Positions 26,063 through 34,715 of a stretch of 64,000 nt of DNA are shown in pieces. Made by a program: the position numbers and the translations under genes. The stretch is from the NCBI GenBank assembly GCA_035297145.1, contig DATGZN010000011.1, forward strand, positions 1 to 64,000. The letters run 5' to 3'. The stretch is from QHXW01 sp035297145 (GTDB lineage Bacteria; Acidobacteriota; Terriglobia; Bryobacterales; Bryobacteraceae). How positions within the stretch are numbered: position 1 is the stretch's first letter; each line of letters begins with the position of its first letter. Below the pieces are notes generated by a model. That model ran no database searches, was not told where the DNA came from, and saw nothing but the letters and a program-made list of their open reading frames with translations.

Positions 26063-29000
26063 ATGCAAAGCAGTAGCCGTTCGACGTGTGTTCTACTACT
26101 CGCGCTGTCAGCGCTGGTTGGCTCGACCGTTGTCCGGGCTGATGTCACGGGTTCTATTTTAGGCGTGGTTCGCGATAAGTCACAGGCCGTCGTGGCCGGA
26201 GTGCAGATTGTCGCGACAAATGCGGAAACCAACCTCACTCGCGACACGGTGTCCGGACCGGACGGGTCCTATCGCTTGCTGGCCCTGCCAGCGGGAACCT
26301 ACAAAGTCACTGCGACCGCTTCGGGATTTCAACAGTACACGACCACCGGTATTGATGTGAAGGTCAACGACCAATTGCGCATTGACATTACGCTTGAGGT
26401 CGGCAGTGTACAACAAGAGGTCAGCGTTTCTGCCAATGCAGTTCAGGTGGAGACGGCCAGTACACAACTCGGCGACGTGATCGAGTCTAAGAAGATGCTG
26501 GCGCTGCCGCTTAACGGGCGCAGCTACATCGATCTGCTCGGCTTGCAGGCCGGTGTTGCTCCCACTACAGCGAACACGATCGGTGGCGACCGGCCCGTAT
26601 CCGGCATGTTGTCTACGGGAAACGTCTCGGTCAACGGCCAGCGTGAGACCGCGAACGCCTTCCTGGTGAATGGCGGCGACGTCAGCGAAGGCCGCGATCT
26701 GGGCGCCGGGCTCATTCCGAACCTGGATTCCATCGAGGAGTTCCGCCTCATCACCAATAGTTTCGACGCTGAGTATGGAAAGTTCAGCGGGGCGGTTATG
26801 AACGCGATCACCAAGTCCGGCACAAACGCAATTCATGGTGATGTTTTCGAATTCTTGCGAAACAACGATTTCGACGCTCGCAACTTTTTCGATCCAACGC
26901 TCGCGGAACTGCGTCGCAACCAGTTCGGATATACGGCGGGCGGTCCGGCCTGGAAAAATCGGCTGTTCTGGTTCACGGATTATCAGGGTACCCGCCAAGT
27001 GCAAGGCGCCAGCACGGGCATTGTAGCGGTGCCGACCACGGCGGAGCGCGCCGGTCAGTTCAATCCCGCCTCGTTGACGGGCGTAATCGATGGTCCTTAC
27101 TGGGCGCAGGTGCTCTCGCAGCGCCTGGGTTACGGAGTCTCTGTCGGTGAACCCTACAGTTCCGCAGGCTGCACTCTAACATCAGATTGCGTCTTCCCCG
27201 GAGGAGTAATCCCACAGCGTGCCTTTGACAAGGCCGCCGTAGGAACCATGCCGTATATTCCCCTGGGGAATCTCAACCCCAGCCTAGGTGTATACGCCAA
27301 TGACAGCCAGAAGAACACGGTCCGCGATGACAAGATCGGCGAACGCGTGGACTTTGTCAACCAGACGACCGGCAACTGGTCGTGGTACTACCACTTTGAT
27401 GATTCGACCGCTGGCAGTGCCCTATCGTCAGGCGCATCGAGCGTTGCCGGATTCCCGTCCACCACGCCCACTCGAGCTCAACAGATCGTAATGAGCAACA
27501 CGAAGACATTCGGACCAACGGCGGTGAATGAAGCGCGCGTCAGTTTTTTCCGCACGTCGACGGACACCAATAAACCTGCGGGGGGCTTTGCTCAGCTCTC
27601 CAGTCTCGGTTTTGTCACTGGCGTGGGAAGTTTGGGTATCGTCCCTTCGGGACCGCCGGGATTCCCGCAGACGGTACCACCGCTATACTTCACCCAGCTT
27701 GGTCTGAACGTCGGTGTAAATACTCTCACGACCGGCCAGCCGAACAACACGTGGATGTTGACCGACGGCTTTTCGAAAATAATGGGCGATCACGCCCTCA
27801 AGTTTGGCGGCGAATTCCGTTATTTGCAGATCAATGAACGGAACGTTTGCGCACCGAACGGCGATTTCACTTTTGACGGCACCGTGACGGGCGTCGACTT
27901 CGCAGACTATTTGCTCGGGGCGCCGACCGCTAGTGGTGGTTACAACCAATGCAGCATGCAGTTCCTGGATTCTCGCACGCGCTACGGCGGCGCTTATGCT
28001 CAAGACCAGTGGAAGGTAAAGCCGAACTTTACGCTGAACCTCGGCGTGCGCTGGGAGGTCAGCATGCCCTGGTACGACACGCAAGGAAAGATCGAGACTA
28101 TTGTTGCCGGCGAGCAATCCACGCAATTTCCTACCGCGCCACTGGCCTGGGTGGTGCCCGGCGATCCGGGAATACCGAGCACTCTGTCTCACACGCGGTA
28201 TGACAATTTCGCTCCTCGTGTGGGCTTGGCATATTCGCCCGGGTTTACGGACGGGATTCTGCACAAAGTCTTTGGGGGTCCCGGCAAGACGAGCATTCGC
28301 GCCGCATATGGAATCTACTACACCTCGATCGAAGATCTGAACCTGTTCTATGAGGTGGGCGACGCGCCGTTCGGCCTTTATTGGACGAGCCCGGTGGCGG
28401 TAACGATGGACGAGCCATGGCGCAACCGCCAGAACGGGCAGTCAATAGGGCAGCGTTTCCCGTTCACGTTCCCCATTCCCGGCAGCCCGGCCAACCAAAC
28501 ACTCAACTATGCGCAGTTTGAGCCGCTATCTGGCTCGCCCGGTTACAAACCTGGTAACAAATTGCCTTACGCCGAGCACATGAACCTGTCCTTACAACGC
28601 GAGATTTCCAAGTCTACGGTGCTGACGCTCGCCTATGTGGGAACCCAAGGCCATCAGCTCATTTCGCAATACGACGCAAACCCCGGCACTCCGGCGTTGT
28701 GTATGCAGTTGAACGCCGAGGGCGCAACTCCAACCTGTGGTCCCAACGGAGAGCAAACTACGTATACTCTTCCGAACGGGAGCCATGTCCTCGGAACCAG
28801 GCTCAATCTGCTCACGCCGGCGTATGGCGGTGTGCTGGAGCCTGCTTTTGGCAGCGGCAATTCCTACACTGCCAATATTTCCAATTCGAATTACAATGCG
28901 GGCGAGATCACCGTGGAACGCAAAGCCGCTGACGTCACTTTCTTAGCGGCCTATACATTTTCCAAGGCGATCGATAATGCTTCGGGGTTTGGGGACTGGG

Positions 29001-29584
29001 TGAATTTCTCGAATTTTCGGCTCAGCCGGGCGCTGTCGGCGTACGACGTCACCCATAACTTCGTAGCCAGCTACACGTGGGCCGTGCCGTTTGACCGGGC
29101 ATTCGGCACGCTGTCGAAGCGTTTGACCCAAGGTTGGAACTTGAACGGGATCACTCGTTTTTCGACAGGCTTTCCAATTTCGCTTAGCCAGGGCGGCGAC
29201 GTTTCCCTATTCGGCAGCGGTAACACCGATGTCCCCGATGTAATCAGCGCGGTTGTGACGCAGGATCCCCGGAAGGCCGGCCCGACTGGTCCGAATACGT
29301 ATTTTCTTCCGGGCTCATTCATTTCCGGCCCGGTAGGAACGTTCGGCGATGCGAACCGGCGCTTCTTCCACGGTCCCGGAATCGACAACACCGATTTCGG
29401 CGTCTCCAAGCGGATTCCGATTACTGAATCCATGGCGGTCGAGATTCGCGGAGAGTTTTTCAATATCTTCAATCACGCGAATTTCAACAACCCGCACGGC
29501 AACTTCAGCAGCGGCCTGTTCGGAATCGTAACCAGCGCCCGGGATCCCCGCATCGGGCAGGTGAGCGCGAAGTTCTACTTCTAG
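26063..29584 (+). CDS. Oar-like TonB-dependent outer-membrane receptor
   Basis: A 1173-residue outer-membrane protein. AGGAGGG lies five bases before ATG. After a signal peptide (residues 1-27) comes a carboxypeptidase-regulatory/Cna-B-like domain (GSILGVVRDKSQAVVAGV, DGSYRLLALPAGTYKV), then a plug with VNGQRETANAFLVNGGD and SIEEFRLITNSFDAEYGKF, then a large barrel ending GQVSAKFYF with terminal Phe. This is the acidobacterial Oar-type architecture, used for uptake of large substrates such as oligosaccharides or peptides, or for adhesion. No SusD partner is present. The SDR gene follows 58 bases later. Confidence 0.95.
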   Translation: MQSSSRSTCVLLLALSALVGSTVVRADVTGSILGVVRDKSQAVVAGVQIVATNAETNLTRDTVSGPDGSYRLLALPAGTYKVTATASGFQQYTTTGIDVKVNDQLRIDITLEVGSVQQEVSVSANAVQVETASTQLGDVIESKKMLALPLNGRSYIDLLGLQAGVAPTTANTIGGDRPVSGMLSTGNVSVNGQRETANAFLVNGGDVSEGRDLGAGLIPNLDSIEEFRLITNSFDAEYGKFSGAVMNAITKSGTNAIHGDVFEFLRNNDFDARNFFDPTLAELRRNQFGYTAGGPAWKNRLFWFTDYQGTRQVQGASTGIVAVPTTAERAGQFNPASLTGVIDGPYWAQVLSQRLGYGVSVGEPYSSAGCTLTSDCVFPGGVIPQRAFDKAAVGTMPYIPLGNLNPSLGVYANDSQKNTVRDDKIGERVDFVNQTTGNWSWYYHFDDSTAGSALSSGASSVAGFPSTTPTRAQQIVMSNTKTFGPTAVNEARVSFFRTSTDTNKPAGGFAQLSSLGFVTGVGSLGIVPSGPPGFPQTVPPLYFTQLGLNVGVNTLTTGQPNNTWMLTDGFSKIMGDHALKFGGEFRYLQINERNVCAPNGDFTFDGTVTGVDFADYLLGAPTASGGYNQCSMQFLDSRTRYGGAYAQDQWKVKPNFTLNLGVRWEVSMPWYDTQGKIETIVAGEQSTQFPTAPLAWVVPGDPGIPSTLSHTRYDNFAPRVGLAYSPGFTDGILHKVFGGPGKTSIRAAYGIYYTSIEDLNLFYEVGDAPFGLYWTSPVAVTMDEPWRNRQNGQSIGQRFPFTFPIPGSPANQTLNYAQFEPLSGSPGYKPGNKLPYAEHMNLSLQREISKSTVLTLAYVGTQGHQLISQYDANPGTPALCMQLNAEGATPTCGPNGEQTTYTLPNGSHVLGTRLNLLTPAYGGVLEPAFGSGNSYTANISNSNYNAGEITVERKAADVTFLAAYTFSKAIDNASGFGDWVNFSNFRLSRALSAYDVTHNFVASYTWAVPFDRAFGTLSKRLTQGWNLNGITRFSTGFPISLSQGGDVSLFGSGNTDVPDVISAVVTQDPRKAGPTGPNTYFLPGSFISGPVGTFGDANRRFFHGPGIDNTDFGVSKRIPITESMAVEIRGEFFNIFNHANFNNPHGNFSSGLFGIVTSARDPRIGQVSAKFYF

Positions 29585-29611
29585 GTTCGGGCGCTACAAA
29601 GCCTAAGACAA

Positions 29612-29633
29612 GGACAGGCAGGAATGCCTGTCC
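29612..29633. repeat. Palindromic REP-like element
   Basis: A perfect inverted repeat GGACAGGCA-GGAA-TGCCTGTCC, nine-base stems and a four-base loop, just after the TonB-receptor stop. It can fold as a transcription terminator-like hairpin although no T-run follows. A shorter copy with six-base stems (CAGGCA-GGAA-TGCCTG) lies at 30422-30437 after the SDR gene. Confidence 0.75.
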
Positions 29634-29642
29634 TACGCTTTC

Positions 29643-30416
29643 ATGGATCCATTTCCGCGGTTTGATTTGACGGGGCAGGTCGCGCTTGTCACCGGAGCGG
29701 CGCGGGGGTTGGGGCGTGCGATCTCGCTGGCTCTGGCGCATGCGGGGGCCGATGTCGCTTTGGGATTGCGGGATGCCACAACCGGCGGCGAGTTGGCACG
29801 GGAAATCCACGCTATGGGACGGCAAGCCCTACCCCTGCAAATGGACATGCTGCGGCAGGAAGAGATTTTCCGGGCGGTGGATGACACGGTGGATCATTTC
29901 CGGCGCCTCGACATCCTGGTGAACAATGCGGGCGGAGGGACGACGGGGCTCGCGGAGAACGTCACCGAGGCGGATTTCGATTACACCGTGACGTTGAATG
30001 TGAAGGCGGTGTTCTTCGCGAGCCAGGCAGCGGGGCGCGTGATGATGCGGCAGAAGGGTGGCGGGCGCATTATCAATCTGAGCTCGCAGGCGGGCTTCGC
30101 GGCGTTGCCGACGGAATCGGTGTACTGCGCGAGCAAGGCAGCGGTATCGCATCTGACCAAATGCCTGGCGGTCGAGTGGGGCAAATACAACATCACGGTG
30201 AATGCCGTGGCGCCGACGTTCATCAAGACACCGGGCACCGAGGAAGCATTGGCGGACGCGGCGTTCCGGGCGGACGTGATCGAGCGCATCGCGGGACTGC
30301 ACCGCATCGGGGAACCAGTGGAGGTTGCAGGAGCGGTGGTCTTCCTGGCTTCGCCGGCCGCGTCGCTGATCACGGGACACACAATTCTGATTGACGGCGG
30401 GTGGACGGCGCGGTAA
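29643..30416 (+). CDS. SDR-family oxidoreductase
   Basis: A 257-residue classical short-chain dehydrogenase. Cofactor motif TGAARGLG is near residues 18-25, NNAGGG near 97-102, catalytic NLSSQAG Ser, and YCASK Tyr/Lys; the C-terminus has the usual ITGHTILIDGGW. It reduces or oxidises a carbonyl/hydroxyl with NAD(P), and the family includes gluconate 5-dehydrogenases and 3-oxoacyl-ACP reductase-like enzymes; substrate cannot be decided. It sits after the TonB receptor on the same strand with a palindrome between them, so co-expression is possible but uncertain. Confidence 0.93.
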   Translation: MDPFPRFDLTGQVALVTGAARGLGRAISLALAHAGADVALGLRDATTGGELAREIHAMGRQALPLQMDMLRQEEIFRAVDDTVDHFRRLDILVNNAGGGTTGLAENVTEADFDYTVTLNVKAVFFASQAAGRVMMRQKGGGRIINLSSQAGFAALPTESVYCASKAAVSHLTKCLAVEWGKYNITVNAVAPTFIKTPGTEEALADAAFRADVIERIAGLHRIGEPVEVAGAVVFLASPAASLITGHTILIDGGWTAR

Positions 30417-30418
30417 CC

Positions 30419-30530
30419 GGACAGGCAGGAATGCCTGGCGCGCCCTTTAGCCATTTCCGCGATTTGATCTGACAGGACGGGTCGCTGGGGCCGGGCGCGC
30501 GATCTCACTCGCGCTCGCGCATTGAGGTGG
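30419..30530 (+). repeat. Decayed partial copy of the SDR gene 5' end and its leader
   Basis: This stretch repeats, with gaps and changes, bases 29612 to about 29750: the palindrome GGACAGGCAGGAATGCCTG, then CCATTTCCGCG.TTTGAT.TGAC, then GGTCGC, and CGCGCGATCTCACTCGCGCTCG against the SDR's CGTGCGATCTCGCTGGCTCTGG (compared here in short parts). Internal sequence is lost and stops appear. It is a remnant of a tandem duplication. Downstream 30531-30796 shows no gene, only the leader of the Cys-rich gene. Confidence 0.7.
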
Positions 30531-30796
30531 ATGTTGTTTCCTGATTGAAAATCGGACGATTTCAATGTACTGGACAGAACAATTTCGCCGATTTAGTCGG
30601 TTTAACCCTTGACACCCGCCAAATAGAGTGCCAGGATTTAGTTTCGTTGCATAACTTAAATCTAAAGAAGTAGTGGCTTAAAATGCCGGTGGCGAGAGCG
30701 TTGCGATTAGCGTGAGTATGGCTTCCCAAAGCGAATAGCCTATCCGGCATGAGACGTATTCACAGGACCCTCGGAGTCGGAAAGGAAAGCACAGAA

Positions 30797-31072
30797 ATGA
30801 AATCAAAGATCGCGCTGTTCCTCGCTTTGTTTGCCATAGCGCTTATACTGACTGTGGCGACGCAGCCTGTGCAGGCGCTGCTAGGTCCTTGCCAAGAACT
30901 TTGCGGAACGGCGTGCGCCCCCGGCTGGACATTCAATGACACGTGCTCTTGCCAAATCAGCACGGTCTGCTGTCCGCGCTCCAACCTACTTTACGTCGCA
31001 GTATGCCGAAACGAAAGCGGCAACGTTTGCCGCGCGAATTCTTGCGGTGTATGCACTGGAAAGCATTGTTAA
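30797..31072 (+). CDS. Small secreted cysteine-rich protein
   Basis: A 91-residue protein starting MKSKIALFLALFAIALI, with signal peptide cleavable after VQA near residue 27; AAAGGAAAGCAC upstream serves as ribosome-binding site, and the longer frame from 30749 is not favoured. The mature 64 residues contain 12 Cys, including a CC pair and CSC, with spacing like disulfide-stabilised peptides (GPCQELCGTACAPGW, CSCQISTVCCP, CGVCTGKHC). No family recognised. A membrane thioredoxin-like gene follows 102 bases on, which suggests that its cysteines are oxidised or reduced by that partner. Could be a toxin-like or metal-binding peptide. Confidence 0.8.
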   Translation: MKSKIALFLALFAIALILTVATQPVQALLGPCQELCGTACAPGWTFNDTCSCQISTVCCPRSNLLYVAVCRNESGNVCRANSCGVCTGKHC

Positions 31073-31174
31073 CAAGCACTCACCACCGGACCTGAAAGTG
31101 GTTGGGGGCTAAGCGCCTCGGTTGGACGGCCCCCTTTGAATCTGGTGTGGACGCACGAAGGAGGTGCAGACCCG

Positions 31175-31732
31175 TTGAACATAAAGACCTTTCTGACGTA
31201 TGCCGCTCTCGCGACGGTTTCTATATTCTGCGGTGTAAGTACCGCAATGCTTCTCGCGCCGCAAATCAAACAATTCTCGCTCCGACAACCGCCTCGCCCT
31301 TCCCGTGAGGAGCTGGTCAAATCGCATGGGAGCGAGTTCAAACAGCTCCAGTCAGAACTAAAGGTGGACAAGATTAACGAGTTGAACTACTCATCCCGGC
31401 GTACAATCTTGGTTTTATTCGGCAGTACTGAATGCCGCTGGTGCTCCGAGAGTCTTCCACTGTATCAGAGGCTTTCTCAGTCCCCAGCAATTCAGAATGG
31501 GCACATGCGGTTCATTGTGGTATTTCCAGAGACAGAAGACGTAATCACGAAGTATCTGAAGGAAGGAAAGGTAAGTTCTGCATCCGCCGTGAGCCGCAGG
31601 CTAGGCGACTTCGGCGTTACCGGAACACCGACGCTTGCTCTGGTGCGAGACGGGCGACTGGTTGATGGTTGGAGCGGTTACCAATCATATCCTGACCTCG
31701 CAATCGACGCTATTCTCAGAGTCGACAACTAA
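31175..31732 (+). CDS. Membrane-anchored thioredoxin-like protein
   Basis: Start TTG at 31175 is chosen because AAGGAGG lies nine bases upstream; an ATG at 31136 in frame has no such site. The 185-residue protein has an N-terminal membrane helix (FLTYAALATVSIFCGVSTAM) and a thioredoxin fold: LVLFGSTECRWCSESLP with a CxxC active site, and TGTPTLALV with the cis-proline Thr-Pro. The domain would face the periplasm, where it may exchange disulfides. Pairing with the Cys-rich secreted protein just upstream is the obvious hypothesis. The family resembles TlpA/MauD-type redoxins but is divergent. Confidence 0.82.
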   Translation: MNIKTFLTYAALATVSIFCGVSTAMLLAPQIKQFSLRQPPRPSREELVKSHGSEFKQLQSELKVDKINELNYSSRRTILVLFGSTECRWCSESLPLYQRLSQSPAIQNGHMRFIVVFPETEDVITKYLKEGKVSSASAVSRRLGDFGVTGTPTLALVRDGRLVDGWSGYQSYPDLAIDAILRVDN

Positions 31733-31759
31733 CTCAGTCTTACTGTTTCGACTCCCGGT

Positions 31760-31778
31760 CTGGCGCTTTTAGCGTCAG
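31760..31778. terminator. Hairpin between convergent genes
   Basis: CTGGCGCT-TTT-AGCGTCAG can form an eight-pair RNA stem with one G-U pair, 28 bases after the thioredoxin stop and before the convergent permease stop at 31929. A second GC hairpin, GCGCG-CTT-CGCGC, is at 31796-31808. No long T-run, so the strength as terminator is uncertain. Confidence 0.5.
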
Positions 31779-31928
31779 CCGCAATGAGGGTCGGAGCGCG
31801 CTTCGCGCGCGGAGCTTCGTACCAAATAAGTGACGCACGCGCTCCTTGTCGGTGACGAAACTGAGCCGCGCGCGAAGCAAGCGGCCTCCAGCCGAACGAT
31901 AAACGCCACCATTTCGTGCGACCCTACA

Positions 31929-34385
31929 CTAGTCGTATCGTAGCGCGATCATCGGATCGATTCGCGTAGCACGGCGCGCCGGAATGTGGATTGCCGCTGC
32001 GGCGACCAGCAGTAGGATCGCCGGAACGCTCAGAAACGTGACCGGATCGCTGGCTGTGACCTGGTACAACAGACTCGCCAACCATTGGGTTGCGGCGAGG
32101 GCCGCGGGCAAACCGATGGCCACGCCCGCTACCACGGGGCCAAGCGCCTGGCGGAGCAACATGCGCTGCACGTTCGCGGCCTCGGCGCCCAAGGCCATGC
32201 GGATACCGATTTCGGCGGTCCGTTGGCTGACTGCATACGAAACCACGCCGTAGATCCCGATGGCCGAGAGCAGGAGCGCGAATGCCGCGAGGAGCGCCAA
32301 TAGCAGCATCACCAGGCGGCGCTGGGCCAGCGAATTGGCAAGCAGTTGTTCCATGGTGGCGATCCGGTACACGGGCAGGTTGCGGTCGAGATCGCGGACG
32401 CGCGCATGGATTCCCGGCACGGATTGGAGCGGATCGAGCTTGGTCCGCACGGCCAGTTGCATAAAGGGCGATGGAATCTGGAGAGCTGGGAAGTAGCGGA
32501 TAGGCTGCGGTGCCAACGCGAGACTTCGATTTTTCACCGCTCCCACGATGCCGACGATCTGAAAAGCGCCCTCGTCTCGAGTCCGGTATGTGATGTAGTG
32601 GCCGATGGCATCGCCTTTGGGGAAGAAGGTGCGGGCGAAAGTCTCGTCCACCAATGCGACCTTCGGAGCATTGGCGGAATCCTGCTCGTTGAACAACCGG
32701 CCCTGCTTAAGCGGAATCTGCAAGGTTTGGAAATAGGTTGGGCTCACCAGACATCTTCTAGTGTCTGGAACCGGTTCGGACGCGGGCCATGGATGGCCGA
32801 CTATGCTGAATGACCCGCCACCGCCGTCAAGGCTGAAGGGCATCCCGGTGCCGAAGTCTGCGGAGAGCACGCCCGGCAGCGCGGCGATCCCAGCGCGCAG
32901 TTGCGAATAGAACGCCAGCACATCTGAAGGACGACTGTATTGCAGAACCGGCAGGCTGATCCGCGCGGTCAGCAGATGGTCTGTCTGGAAGCCGGGATTC
33001 ACACTTACGATGTGCTGAAAACTCCGCAACAGCAGACCGGCGCCGGCGAGCAGCACAAGGGAGAGCGAGACTTCTGCAACCACGAGGACGCCGCGCAAAC
33101 GGCTGGAGCGCCGTCCGCTACTCAAGCGCCCGGAGCCGACCTTCAGTGCCTCGTTAAGATCGACCTTCGAAGTGCTGAGGGCAGGCGCGAGACCGAAGAT
33201 CACGCCGGTCAACAAGGAAAGTCCGCATGCGAAGGCGGCTACCAAACCGTTGATGGCCAGTTCCTGGCTGTGGAAGAAATCCGGTGGACCAAAGCGCACA
33301 AACAGGTCGAGCATCCAGGCGGCGAGCATGAGGCCCAGTGCCCCGGCAAGTACAGAGAGCAGCACGCTTTCCGTCAGCAATTGGGCGATAATCTGGCCGC
33401 GTCCGGCGCCGAGCGCGGCACGGATGCCGATTTCCTTCTGGCGGGATGTGGCACGCGCCAGTAGCAGATTCGCGATATTGGCGCAGGCGATCAGCAGCAC
33501 GATGCCCACAGCGGCCAGCAGTATTTTCAGCGGCGTTCCCATCTCTCCCGCTACCGCCTCGGCGAGCGGATCGAGATCGATGCTCCAGCCCTTCGGGTAC
33601 CAATCGGGAAGATTGTGAGTCATCTGTGCGGCGACGACCTTCATTTCGGCGCGGCCCTGCTGCAAGGAGACGCCAGGCCGGAGCCGAGCGAGGACCATGA
33701 CGCGCTGATGGCCGCGAGCGCCGGGTTCGAGATCCTCAGGACCGAAACTCAACGGCACATAGAGCTGCGACTTTTCCAAAAACTCCAAGAACGGTTCGAC
33801 CACTCCGATGACGGTGTAACTCTGGCCATCGAGTTGGACCTGCTTACCGGCGATGTTCGGGTCCGCGCCAAATCGAGTTTTCCAGAGATCGGTTCCCAGC
33901 ACGACAACGTGGTTGTGTCCGGCTCGCTCCTCACCCGCCGTGAACAATCGGCCCAGGACAGGCTGCACGCCGAGCATCGGAAACATGCTCGCCGTAGCCT
34001 GCAGGCCGTACACGCGCACCGGCTCCTGATCGCCGGTCAGGTTCACGCTATTGATGTCGTATGTGGCCATGGCGGAGAACGACTGACTCAATCTCTGGTA
34101 ATCGAGGAAATCGAGCGGTGAGGCATCCGACTTCGCCAACTCGAACATGGGCATGTTCTTGGTCACGATGACGAGCTGATCGGGGTTTTTGAAATGCAGC
34201 GGATGCAGGAGAACGGCATCGACGGCCGAAAAGATGGCCGTAGTGGCGGCAATGCCCAAGCCGAGCGTGCCGATGGCCACGAGCGCGAAAAGAGGATTGC
34301 GGGCTAACAATCTAACCGTGAAGCGCAGGTGCTGCAAGGGATTCGTCATAAAGGCTTGAGGGATTAATGGCAAATTCGTGTCCAT
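31929..34385 (-). CDS. ADOP-type MacB/FtsX permease
   Basis: An 818-residue permease; ATG at 34349 (MTNPLQHLRFTVRLLARNP) is a likely alternative start. First half: LGLGIAATTAIFSAVDAV helix and a MacB periplasmic domain, then a helix bundle beginning ILLAAVGIVLLIACANIANL. The second half repeats this with PIRYFPALQIPSPF region and ends IHIPARRATRIDPMIALRYD. Such permeases have two fused FtsX modules and are probably part of mechanotransmission or export machines, but the ATPase partner is unknown. It lacks the N-terminal charged prefix present in the three permeases at 37-45 kb. Confidence 0.93.
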   Translation of the reverse strand: MDTNLPLIPQAFMTNPLQHLRFTVRLLARNPLFALVAIGTLGLGIAATTAIFSAVDAVLLHPLHFKNPDQLVIVTKNMPMFELAKSDASPLDFLDYQRLSQSFSAMATYDINSVNLTGDQEPVRVYGLQATASMFPMLGVQPVLGRLFTAGEERAGHNHVVVLGTDLWKTRFGADPNIAGKQVQLDGQSYTVIGVVEPFLEFLEKSQLYVPLSFGPEDLEPGARGHQRVMVLARLRPGVSLQQGRAEMKVVAAQMTHNLPDWYPKGWSIDLDPLAEAVAGEMGTPLKILLAAVGIVLLIACANIANLLLARATSRQKEIGIRAALGAGRGQIIAQLLTESVLLSVLAGALGLMLAAWMLDLFVRFGPPDFFHSQELAINGLVAAFACGLSLLTGVIFGLAPALSTSKVDLNEALKVGSGRLSSGRRSSRLRGVLVVAEVSLSLVLLAGAGLLLRSFQHIVSVNPGFQTDHLLTARISLPVLQYSRPSDVLAFYSQLRAGIAALPGVLSADFGTGMPFSLDGGGGSFSIVGHPWPASEPVPDTRRCLVSPTYFQTLQIPLKQGRLFNEQDSANAPKVALVDETFARTFFPKGDAIGHYITYRTRDEGAFQIVGIVGAVKNRSLALAPQPIRYFPALQIPSPFMQLAVRTKLDPLQSVPGIHARVRDLDRNLPVYRIATMEQLLANSLAQRRLVMLLLALLAAFALLLSAIGIYGVVSYAVSQRTAEIGIRMALGAEAANVQRMLLRQALGPVVAGVAIGLPAALAATQWLASLLYQVTASDPVTFLSVPAILLLVAAAAIHIPARRATRIDPMIALRYD

Positions 34386-34715
34386 GATGAGCGGCTCAAA
34401 GCAAAGTGCTTAGGAGCGGCCGGCTGCACGAGTCTGTTCGCTTCTGGGTAGGGGCGTCCGTAACCGGACAGGCCCCAGTTATTTCCACACCACCAGAGCG
34501 CGGTGGATTAAGGTTCTGGCGTTTCGACATAAAAAATCCATCGATAGCCATTGCTAAGCGTCACGATGGGATAAACTTACAAGTTCGCCAAGCGGATGCT
34601 GAACAACAGTGCATTTTGTTACGAAAGCGTTTCTGGACGCGTGATTCCTGCATTCGAGATTCATTATTCACAGGTTTTTCAACAGGGCCGTTGAAATCCG
34701 GGAGGGATCGAACGG
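34386..34715 (+). other. 330-base divergent regulatory region
   Basis: Lies between the permease and the symporter, transcribed away from each other, so promoters are expected. A 128-codon frame starting at 34406 is composition-poor and overlaps the symporter. The TTATTCACAGGTTTTTCAAC stretch near 34664 is AT-rich. GGGAGGGA near 34700 is the likely ribosome-binding site of the symporter. Confidence 0.45.
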
